This document shows, one piece after another, positions 1 to 6,740 of a DNA stretch of 64,000 nt; position 1 is the stretch's first letter; each line of letters begins with the position of its first letter. The notes below the pieces were generated by a model. It worked only from the letters and a program-made list of their open reading frames with translations. It searched no databases and had not been told where the DNA came from. Origin of the DNA: Meconema thalassinum. Lineage: Eukaryota > Arthropoda > Insecta > Orthoptera > Tettigoniidae. Where the stretch lies: NCBI GenBank assembly GCA_946902985.2, contig OX336393.1:366712779-366776778 (forward strand), given 5' to 3'. Made by a program: the position numbers and the translations under genes.

Positions 1-1
1 A

Positions 2-613
2 GTGCCACGCACAAAACAGGGAGATTATGACTTTAAGAGAAAGCGGTTAACCCATGTAAAACATCCTCAAGTGTCTACAGACGTTACTACGAAAAAGTAT
101 GTGGATAACAAAGTGTATGAGTTTTATGACAAAGTGCCCCAGCTTACGGTGAATGGCTATAGCGCTAATCACCATCGGATTATTCACGTGGAAGACCCAC
201 AAGACGAAGACGATGTCTGTACCAAGCGTTACATGACCTATGAAATGAAAAGGCTTTATAAATTTATCCCATATGTATTTTTAGTGTATCTGACAAATGA
301 AAAACCTGTGAATGAGAGAAACCATTTACCGCTAGTTCATGATCAGCACTTGACCTATGTGCTTGCTTCGGGTTTAAGCCACTATCGATTACACTATGAC
401 GGAAACATTCACATCAAATATGCCATACCTGATGAGAACCATTTACAAATAAAGATAAATGGTCATAGGATGTTGATCCATAACCATGAAATGGTCAATG
501 CAGGTGACGAATTATCCTTTCATCTCATGTTGACATGGGATGAAAAGCAAGCGGGAAAAACCATAAACGATTTCCCACTTTATGTGGAATTGGAATATAC
601 AGCCATGAAATAA
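2..613 (+). CDS. Fibre-like/minor structural protein of the Polinton, partial
   Basis: An open frame of about 203 codons runs from the window edge to a TAA at 611-613. The true start is probably upstream; the first codon here is GTG at the edge. Two copies of a short pattern are visible near the N-terminus: a lysine/arginine-rich stretch, then Asp-x-x-(Thr)-Thr/Cys-Lys-(Lys/Arg)-Tyr (residues about 27-37 and 68-78). This pattern recalls the shaft repeats of phage tail fibres and of fibre-like genes in adintoviruses. The C-terminal 110 residues are beta-strand-like with no membrane segment. Its place ahead of the core, protease and capsid genes fits a virion attachment or vertex protein. The fibre assignment is inference from pattern and position. 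Confidence 0.5.
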   Translation: MPRTKQGDYDFKRKRLTHVKHPQVSTDVTTKKYVDNKVYEFYDKVPQLTVNGYSANHHRIIHVEDPQDEDDVCTKRYMTYEMKRLYKFIPYVFLVYLTNEKPVNERNHLPLVHDQHLTYVLASGLSHYRLHYDGNIHIKYAIPDENHLQIKINGHRMLIHNHEMVNAGDELSFHLMLTWDEKQAGKTINDFPLYVELEYTAMK

Positions 614-672
614 CCATCTGACGTTAGGTGTGATTTAAACTTTCTTGTGAAAGGTTGTTGGTCATTATCATC

Positions 673-1257
673 ATGGTGAAACAAAGGTATGCGGTGAGAA
701 AGACTAAAAAAAGGACTTTGTCCTTGGCAAAGCCTGGGCTTAAGACATTCGTGGACAAGCCCTTGCGAAAGAAAAAAAGAAAAAATAATGTATTGACCAT
801 AAGGAAAGCCTTTCGAGCAGCACAGAGACTTGTTATTCCAAAACGTCGGCGTCAGGTTTCAAACCAAGGGCGAGTGATTCCCGTCCCCAAACGAGCGGGA
901 TTTTTACCTGCATTATTTGCCGGTTTGGCTGCTCTGGGTTCACTTTTGGGCGGTGCCAGTGCAGTGGCGAAAACCATTAAAGCCGCTCAGCAGGGCAAGC
1001 AACAACTCAAAGAAAGTCAGCGACACAATGAAACGATGGAAGCGATTGCCATGGGGGCTAGAAATGCCAATTTAAAGCCAGCCTTTTATCAACAAGGATT
1101 TGGGATTTCACCATTTCAAAGTATTAAAAAAAAAAACTCAGCCATAGCAAGACATGCCCTAACGCATCAACAAGTGGAAAGCTATGCTAAACAACTAAAG
1201 CTTTCTCATTTTCGAGGTGTGCTTATGCGAAACCAATTACCCCCACGACACTGGTAA
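673..1257 (+). CDS. Basic core / pVI-like protein, running into the protease N-terminus
   Basis: I chose ATG 673 because the upstream TTG/GTC codons are unlikely starts. The first 80 residues are very rich in Lys/Arg (several K/R runs), as in adenovirus core proteins. A glycine/alanine-rich hydrophobic segment follows (about residues 78-105, LPALFAGLAALGSLLGG), like the membrane-active or core proteins (pVI/pX) of adenoviruses and Polintons. Then comes an Ala/Gln-rich helix. The last 33 codons (from 1156) are not core protein: they match the start of the adenain-like protease, whose remainder follows in the same frame beyond the TAA at 1255-1257. An eleven-A run at 1128-1138 sits just before this switch and could have fused two formerly separate frames. 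Confidence 0.6.
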   Translation: MVKQRYAVRKTKKRTLSLAKPGLKTFVDKPLRKKKRKNNVLTIRKAFRAAQRLVIPKRRRQVSNQGRVIPVPKRAGFLPALFAGLAALGSLLGGASAVAKTIKAAQQGKQQLKESQRHNETMEAIAMGARNANLKPAFYQQGFGISPFQSIKKKNSAIARHALTHQQVESYAKQLKLSHFRGVLMRNQLPPRHW

Positions 1258-1503
1258 CAGGAATGTGCTGTTGTCAATTTGGATGATCACCGAGGACCAG
1301 GAACGCATTATGTAGCTTATGTCAAAGAGGGATCCATCGTATGGTACTTTGACAGTTTTGGGAATTTGCCCCCGCCCATGGAACTAGTGACCTATTTTGG
1401 AAACAGGATCAAGATATATTATAATGTGAAACGTGAGCAAACGTTTAACAGCCAACAGTGTGGACGCTTGTGTTTATTTTTTTTTATACAAGACGCAGCA
1501 TAA
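1156..1503 (+). pseudogene. Adenain-like cysteine protease, interrupted by an in-frame stop
   Basis: The frame encodes an adenovirus-type (C5) maturation protease that cleaves capsid and core precursors. The N-terminal part (1156-1254) carries the Phe-Arg-Gly-Val-x-Met-Arg motif. After the TAA at 1255-1257 the same frame continues with Glu-Cys then Asn-Leu-Asp-Asp-His, the catalytic-His block GPGTHYVAY (about 1297-1323), YFDSFG (about 1342-1359) and a C-terminal Gln-Gln-Cys-Gly block with the expected catalytic Cys near 1459. All catalytic-region blocks are present in order, and only the stop breaks the gene. The frame ends at TAA 1501-1503, close to where the family normally ends. The gene lies between core and penton genes, as usual in these elements. 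Confidence 0.8.
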
Positions 1504-1520
1504 GCAAAAACGCCACCAGT

Positions 1521-2243
1521 ATGTCGGCAGAAAGTAAAACGTTTACACTGCATGGACGTGGACCTGAAGTCAGCCTAGACTTTTACCCGCCTATCGAATT
1601 GAGTGAAAAACCCTATGGTTTAGGACTTGTTTCTCTTGAAACGTACAATCGAATATACAACATACGAGAAAATGTGAACAACAAGTTTTACTATGATGAT
1701 TCTGTGCTCACCATGAACTCTGGTGGATACAGGATCGATGACATTTATGAACACATTTATGTGGTGTTGATCAATGAGTATGGTTTAAAGTCATTTCTCG
1801 ATGGAACGCACAAGTTTGAACTTGTAGGCAATACCAACACTCATCGCTGCATTATTTTCTCCACATTCAACATTGACTTTAAAACACACCCCGATTCCAT
1901 TGGTCCATTACTAGGATTTAAACCACGTGTGTTGGAGCCCAACAAAAAACATGAATCGGACCATGAAGTGAAATTCATTGAGGACCATCATGTGTCGGTG
2001 ACGTATAATATTATTAGCCAAGTGTACACCAATCAAGAACCATCGCATTCGCTTTATGACTTTATTGTGACATCGCCCAATGGGTATATTATTCGTGAAA
2101 ACCCTCCAGTGGTGCTTTTCCATTCTGTGGCTGTCGATAGTATTAATAATATAACATTAAGACTGATCAATAGAGATCAACAACTCATTGATCTAGATTC
2201 TACCACACCAGTGACTTACAAGTTGGTGCTGAAGCCACTATGA
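1521..2243 (+). CDS. Penton-like minor capsid protein (single jelly roll)
   Basis: Intact frame of 240 codons. I chose the start at ATG 1521 (MSAESKTF) because the frame upstream to 1458 overlaps the protease C-terminus. The N-terminus has the pattern of the Polinton/adintovirus penton homologue: a Leu-x-Phe strand, Pro-Pro-Ile, then Gly-Leu-x-Ser-Leu-Glu-Thr-Tyr-Asn (about residues 26-40). An Ile-Asp-Asp-Ile-Tyr block follows. In the family it forms pentameric capsid vertices. The stop overlaps the ATG of the small frame at 2240. The gene sits immediately upstream of the hexon-like gene, the typical order. No internal break is seen. Confidence 0.78.
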   Translation: MSAESKTFTLHGRGPEVSLDFYPPIELSEKPYGLGLVSLETYNRIYNIRENVNNKFYYDDSVLTMNSGGYRIDDIYEHIYVVLINEYGLKSFLDGTHKFELVGNTNTHRCIIFSTFNIDFKTHPDSIGPLLGFKPRVLEPNKKHESDHEVKFIEDHHVSVTYNIISQVYTNQEPSHSLYDFIVTSPNGYIIRENPPVVLFHSVAVDSINNITLRLINRDQQLIDLDSTTPVTYKLVLKPL

Positions 2244-2428
2244 AATTTGTATGTAAAGCAACAACACCGTCTAGGAATGGTGTTAGTTGTTTGCCACGTG
2301 AATACACGTTAACATCTCAAGGCAAGCAGATTTTACAGCATTTGGGTTACCACGTCAACCCTCATAATGAATTCTATCCTAGATATAGCGAACCGCATCG
2401 AGGAGCAACCAGGAGTGGTGAGAATTGA
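2240..2428 (+). CDS. Small frame between penton and hexon genes, doubtful
   Basis: A 62-codon frame starts with an ATG overlapping the penton stop (ATGA at 2240) and overlaps the first 62 bases of the hexon frame. It is Arg/Pro/His-rich with no recognisable domain. The ATGA overlap suggests coupled translation, but it may be chance, or the remains of an N-terminal extension of the capsid gene joined by a frameshift. Unknown product. Confidence 0.25.
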   Translation: MKFVCKATTPSRNGVSCLPREYTLTSQGKQILQHLGYHVNPHNEFYPRYSEPHRGATRSGEN

Positions 2429-3581
2429 TCTCCATTCCTATCAAGCTCAAACACCTGGACTCAATAACAATGATGAAATTCAATTTTTTATCAACAACCA
2501 AGATATTTACACCCTACCGCATGAAAGTGTCATTCAGATTGAAGGTCGGCTCACCAAAGCCGATGGCTCTACACCCACCACATCCAAGTTGGCCAACCAT
2601 GGTTTGGCCTTTCTGTTTTCTGAAGTACGGTATGTCATGAACGATATCGTGGTGGATAGCACTCGAAATGTGGGCATTTCCAGTGTCATGAAACTATACC
2701 CCTATTATAGCGAGGAAGAAGGTAAAACACTTTGCATGGCAGGTTGGTGTCCTGACTCGACCAATGACTGGATGGTACACACTGATGGGACCTTTACTGG
2801 ATATTTACCTCTTAAACTGATTTTAGGCTTTGCCGAAGATCACCAACGCATTGTGGTCAACGCAAGGCAAGTGCTTTATCTAGTGAGAGACAGGAGTGAT
2901 AATAATGCACTCAAGGTAGCCGACAATGCCCCCATAGATTCAAAAATTCAACTACTACGCTTGCTATGGAAAGTGCCTCATGTGACCCTTGAAGATAGCA
3001 AAAAACTGGACATACTCAAAATGGTAAAGAGAGATATGCCTCTACCCATGGAATTTAGAAGCTGGGCACTCCATGAGTATCCGCTACTGCCCACTACCAA
3101 CACACACAGTTGGTCTGTAAAAACAGCTCGCTATACAGAGATACCTCTCTACCTGATCGTGGGTTTTCAAACGAATCGCAAGTATCAACAACCCAAAGAT
3201 GCCACGCAATTTGATCACCTGCAATTGAGAAATGCACGTCTTTTCCTCAACGGAGCCGTGTTTCCCTATGAAGGACTGGATTTGGATTTTTCAAAAAATA
3301 AGTTTGGCCCCCTGTACGACTTGTTTTCTAAGTTTCGATGGTCGTATTATCAAAAAGAGAGCGGCCCCATGCTACTAGCCCAAGCGTTTAAGGCAAGAGC
3401 GCCACTGATTGTCTTCGACTGTTCTTACCTGGAAGAGTCTGTCAAGCCATCCAATATCGACATTCGACTAGATTTTGAAACGCATGACAATGTACCAGCC
3501 AATACCACGGCCTACTGTTTGATTATTCATCACAAACAAGTCAACTATTATCCACTGTCCAACCAAGTGACAAGTGTATAA
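2367..3581 (+). CDS. Hexon-like major capsid protein (double jelly roll)
   Basis: Intact frame of 404 codons. In many insect genomes copies of this family are annotated as uncharacterised proteins. It is the major capsid protein of Polintons/adintoviruses. Diagnostic blocks in order: Asn-Asp-Glu-Ile...Gln-Asp-Ile-Tyr-Thr-Leu-Pro near residues 35-50; Asn-Asp-Trp-Met near 133; a second-barrel block Glu-Tyr-Pro-Leu-Leu-Pro near 238; Gly-Phe-Gln-Thr-Asn-Arg-Lys near 267; Asp-His-Leu-Gln-Leu-Arg-Asn; and a C-terminal Asp-Phe-Glu-Thr...Pro-Ala-Asn-Thr-Thr-Ala-Tyr-Cys. ATG 2367 is the first in frame, and the N-terminus could be slightly truncated relative to relatives. It is the best-preserved large gene of the element. 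Confidence 0.85.
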   Translation: MNSILDIANRIEEQPGVVRIDLHSYQAQTPGLNNNDEIQFFINNQDIYTLPHESVIQIEGRLTKADGSTPTTSKLANHGLAFLFSEVRYVMNDIVVDSTRNVGISSVMKLYPYYSEEEGKTLCMAGWCPDSTNDWMVHTDGTFTGYLPLKLILGFAEDHQRIVVNARQVLYLVRDRSDNNALKVADNAPIDSKIQLLRLLWKVPHVTLEDSKKLDILKMVKRDMPLPMEFRSWALHEYPLLPTTNTHSWSVKTARYTEIPLYLIVGFQTNRKYQQPKDATQFDHLQLRNARLFLNGAVFPYEGLDLDFSKNKFGPLYDLFSKFRWSYYQKESGPMLLAQAFKARAPLIVFDCSYLEESVKPSNIDIRLDFETHDNVPANTTAYCLIIHHKQVNYYPLSNQVTSV

Positions 3582-3614
3582 ATAACAGCTCAACCCACGT
3601 CAAGCCACTCAGTC

Positions 3615-4124
3615 ATGTCATGCTTTAAAGCCTCAAGAGACGTTACATCCATGAATTTAAACTCTGAGGAACAACGTTTCAAGACTTTTGCCACGTGGCC
3701 GGTGCCTTTCATAAACCCTCAAGCCTTGGCGGCCGCTGGATTCTACTATTTAAAAACAAGAGATGAAGTGAAATGTGCCTTTTGTCCCATCATCATAGAC
3801 CAATGGCAAGAGGGCGATGAACCCATGCAGGAACATCAGCGCTGGTCACCCACCTGCCCCTACCTGTGCAGAATGGAATTGGGAAATATACCCTGTCATT
3901 CAAGCTATCCCTCACTTGTGTCTCTGGGTGATGAAAAAAAAACAAGTTACGATACGTGTGGACCGCATGGTGTCCATGGTGCTTCGGTGAGCAGCTCACC
4001 ATCAACAACGCCTAGTTTAGAGACATTGGGACATCATCGGTGTTATGGACGTTACAAACACAAGAGACTATATTGTTGTATCAGTTGCTATCGTCCTTAT
4101 CCAAAAAATAAGGAAAGCCTGTAA
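3615..4124 (+). CDS. BIR-domain (inhibitor-of-apoptosis-like) protein
   Basis: Intact frame of 169 codons starting at ATG 3615, 33 bases after the hexon stop. One BIR zinc fold spans about residues 18-86: RFKTF-x-TWP at 21-29, then ligands Cys54, Cys57, His74 and Cys81 with the canonical spacing C-x2-C-x16-H-x6-C. No RING or second BIR is visible. The C-terminal 80 residues are Ser/His/Cys-rich and unrecognised. BIR proteins of insect DNA viruses bind and restrain caspases or their activators, so the likely role is delaying host-cell death. Activity is inferred. A host-derived origin is probable but unproven. Confidence 0.8.
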   Translation: MSCFKASRDVTSMNLNSEEQRFKTFATWPVPFINPQALAAAGFYYLKTRDEVKCAFCPIIIDQWQEGDEPMQEHQRWSPTCPYLCRMELGNIPCHSSYPSLVSLGDEKKTSYDTCGPHGVHGASVSSSPSTTPSLETLGHHRCYGRYKHKRLYCCISCYRPYPKNKESL

Positions 4125-4137
4125 GACTTGTTATGAT

Positions 4138-4143
4138 AATAAA
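4138..4143 (+). terminator. Polyadenylation signal after the BIR gene
   Basis: A canonical AATAAA lies 14 bases past the BIR stop and ahead of the AT-rich stretch at 4144-4170. It is placed as expected for the 3' end of a capsid/BIR transcript. Confidence 0.5.
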
Positions 4144-4300
4144 ATGATGTAATTCTTAAATTCTTATTTTTGCATGTCCCCCTGTCCTACCCTAACCACA
4201 ATTTGAAACTAGCATGGCAGGTAAGTCCATGACATGATCACACTTTAGTGGACGATCGTCAGTCAGTCGTCAGTTGAACTTGGTCCAGGCAAGCGTCAAC

Positions 4301-4852
4301 ATGTTGCGCACACTCATTGTGGATTGCCAAGGGTTTAAAATTGGTGACAACAAATTTATATTTAAACAAGTGGCCATTATCGATTGTACCACGTTTTGGA
4401 TATCGCAAGCTACGCATTTGCTATTTAAACCACCCCATGCTTTTGATTTGTTGTGTGAAAAAGATCGTAAACAAACCCAGTGGATTGAAAATCATAGGCA
4501 ACTAGACTGGAATCAGGGAACCATTTCCTATAAATATTTGGACGTGGTCATGAAAGCACATTTGTCCTCGACCAATGTGGTTTTTGTGAAAGGTTATGAA
4601 AAACGTCAATGATTGCAACCATTTTTGGCGTCTTACTGCCAATGTATTGACCTCATGGAGTTGGGCTGCCCCTCCCTGCAAACGCTCATGGATACTTGTT
4701 CCTGTGGCATCATTCTCCATACAGCCCTATCGCATGCGTGGCATCTCTTTCATTGGTTAACCACTCATGCCTGCTGGGAGTTGTTGAACAAAATTATAAC
4801 TCAAGATTTACCTGTGAATGACGCCAGTGAGATTTCTACAAGCGACGTGTAA
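4301..4852 (+). pseudogene. DEDD-exonuclease-like protein, broken by one TGA
   Basis: ATG 4301 opens a frame that reaches TGA at 4610-4612 and continues in the same frame to TAA at 4850-4852. Together the parts form one coherent protein of about 183 codons. The N-terminus has an Ile-Val-Asp-Cys-Gln-Gly-Phe strand. A Phe-Lys-Pro-Pro block and a Trp-Asn-Gln-Gly block follow, then Val-Lys-Gly-Tyr-Glu-Lys just before the stop. After it come Asp-Leu-Met-Glu-Leu-Gly-Cys-Pro-Ser-Leu and a final helix HTALSHAWHLFHWL. The layout recalls the DnaQ-like exonuclease-type small proteins seen in insect transposons and Polintons, although the first acidic pair is Asp-x-Gln rather than Asp-x-Glu. The function is inference. 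Confidence 0.45.
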
Positions 4853-4873
4853 ACATCTACAGCACGTGATACC

Positions 4874-5338
4874 ATGGAGAAAGGCAATGCTACGGACAAA
4901 GCCATCGGCAAGTTCTTTGTGTGCAAAAAGTAACTAGACAGTTTTACCAAAGAGGAACTCTTGGCGCTGCCCAAGTCGTTCATTTATTATGTGGCCGCCA
5001 ACGCGGTCGAAGAAATCTGGCAACATGTACCAAAATCATGGACTCAAGACCCTGTGTTGAGTGAATTGCAACCCTGTACTGATTACGATCATCATAAGCA
5101 AGTGGCCTTGGCAAAAATACCGTCTATGCGTCAGTGTGCGACTTGCCAGCTAGTGAAACTGTATCACGGTCATAAAAGTCCGTGTAAAGACTTTGTTGAA
5201 TCATACCACGGGTGTTATGGCGAGAAAAAGCAACAACAACAAACACAAACATCGTCCACAGAGGAGGAGGAAGACCAAACCTTTTTACCATCAATGGAAA
5301 AGGATATGCCAGACCTGTACTGGCAATGGCGTCATTGA
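4874..5338 (+). pseudogene. Unknown Polinton protein, broken by one TAA
   Basis: ATG 4874 opens a frame that stops at TAA 4931-4933 and continues open in the same frame to 5338 (TGA). The protein would be about 154 codons. It contains a helix-rich middle and a four-Cys group (Cys-Ala-Thr-Cys, later Cys-Lys, Gly-Cys) that may bind zinc, then a Gln/Glu-rich tail. The tail overlaps the start of the PLA2 gene in another frame (5217-5338). I do not recognise the family. Its position between the nuclease-like and PLA2 genes suggests an accessory or virion protein. Confidence 0.4.
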
Positions 5339-5651
5339 CAAAGTGATTCAATACTTACCTTTCGAAATCCATCTTCCAGGTTATCGTTTTTGCGGCCCTG
5401 GAACTCGTCTCGAAACACGTTTACAACGTGGTGATGTACCCATTAATCTTTTGGATCAAGCATGCAAGGAACATGACCTTTCTTATCGCCATAGTCATCC
5501 TGGTTTAAGACATGTGGCAGATAAATTGTTATTGAAGAAAACTAAACAACGTTTCACATCCAGTAATGCCTCAGTGGGTGAAAGGATGGCAGCCCTGATT
5601 GTCATGAGTGCTATGAAAGGAAAGTTGATGATGCATGGACATAAACATTGA
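5217..5651 (+). CDS. PLA2-domain minor virion protein
   Basis: Intact frame of 144 codons from ATG 5217. The first 30 residues are basic (Arg/Lys/Asn-rich) and could bind DNA or direct nuclear entry. A parvovirus-type phospholipase A2 core follows: the calcium-loop motif YRFCGPGT at residues 56-63, and the active-site helix with Asp80, Cys83, His86 and Asp87 followed by Tyr90. In parvoviruses this enzyme opens endosomal membranes during entry, and Polintons/adintoviruses carry homologues in virion proteins. The start overlaps the upstream frame by 122 bases. The gene looks unbroken. Confidence 0.75.
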   Translation: MARKSNNNKHKHRPQRRRKTKPFYHQWKRICQTCTGNGVIDKVIQYLPFEIHLPGYRFCGPGTRLETRLQRGDVPINLLDQACKEHDLSYRHSHPGLRHVADKLLLKKTKQRFTSSNASVGERMAALIVMSAMKGKLMMHGHKH

Positions 5652-5714
5652 GGAGTGGGGAATTGGGATTTGTTTGTATCCTATTTTTCTTTTGTCAATT
5701 CACTATGACTATGA

Positions 5715-5720
5715 AATAAA
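5715..5720 (+). terminator. Polyadenylation signal after the PLA2 gene
   Basis: AATAAA about 64 bases past the PLA2 stop, in AT-rich DNA, fits the end of the rightward transcription unit. Confidence 0.5.
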
Positions 5721-6267
5721 AACAAAGGTTTACCAGAGCACGATGTTTTGTTATTTTTAATTTTAAGAAATCGTGATGTTGATGGCTTATGTTTCATTTT
5801 ACACATTTCACCCATGATGAATTCACACACTGCCATTTGTTATTTTGCAATTTACAGATTTAAAAAAAGTTCGTTTCAAGTTTTGCGTTTTTGATGATAT
5901 GTATTTTTCCAGTTTGTTGATGACACTTTTTAAACAATGTCCGTTTGAAGTTTTTGAATTTTCAAATTTCACACATGGCCATTTCCAGTTTTTATAAATG
6001 TCCGTTTTAAGTTGTGCGTTTTTTGGTGATATGGAAACATGGATTTTCCATTTTGCTGTTTTCACATTTTTCCATTTGGTGTATGTCGAAAGTTGAGATT
6101 TGACCATGATGTTGATGCAAGTGCTTGACCATGGCGATGCTGCAATGTGTTTATGGGTGTTTGGAGAAACGTCGAGGTCTACGACTACTGCAGGTAAGAC
6201 TGTTTTTACAAAAATAATGTCTATTGTCTGCCCCATTTCAAAGAAAACTAAACCATTGAAAACAAAA

Positions 6268-6277
6268 TGAGTATATA
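6268..6277 (+). promoter_or_regulatory. TATA-like box
   Basis: GAGTATATAAGTG is a good TATA-box match about 30 bases before a pyrimidine-rich segment, but no convincing gene follows. It could be a relic promoter. Confidence 0.25.
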
Positions 6278-6740
6278 AGTGACCATTTACCCCCTACCTC
6301 ACCGTGTTTGCTCTGGTCAACCATACATACCAGCTTTCTCTCTCCACTCATACATTCACACCTGCCTTTGGGAACAAACAAAACCACTTTATTTATTCCC
6401 AAAAGCACATTCTCGACATGCACACTCATCCCAAAATAACTTTTTTTAGTTTACCATTTTACCATTTCAAAAAACAGAAAAACGCTACTAAAATCTTACT
6501 TATTTCATATTTACAAAAAAAAACTCAACTTTGTACAGCGTTAAAATAATCACACTATTTACCAATCAATTTTTTTTTAAAAAATAAGGTTGCATAGAAC
6601 TGTTTTAAAGAGCAAATGGTCCAAGTGGATTACCACTATTTACAAAATCTACTATTTACAATGACAGAAACCAATATTTACAAAATACTAAATCTACAAG
6701 TTACATAAAGCTATGTCCCATAAACGATTAAACAATAAAA

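Larger units (their letters stand above)
5652..6740. other. Convergent intergenic region with diverged short repeats
   Basis: No gene is supported between the PLA2 gene and the polymerase end. The stretch 5860-6080 repeats an approximately 100-base motif (a TGTCCGTTT...GTTTTTG...GATATG pattern) two or three times with strong divergence. A 137-codon frame on the minus strand is a by-product of that repeat. A TATA-like GTATATAAG lies near 6271, followed by a pyrimidine-rich stretch. The remainder to 6720 is AT-rich and featureless. Confidence 0.5.

Noticed and set aside
5823..6236. 137-codon minus frame with repeated Lys-Trp peptides
   Set aside because: Produced by reading a diverged AT-rich DNA repeat; no family resemblance and overlaps no regulatory context.
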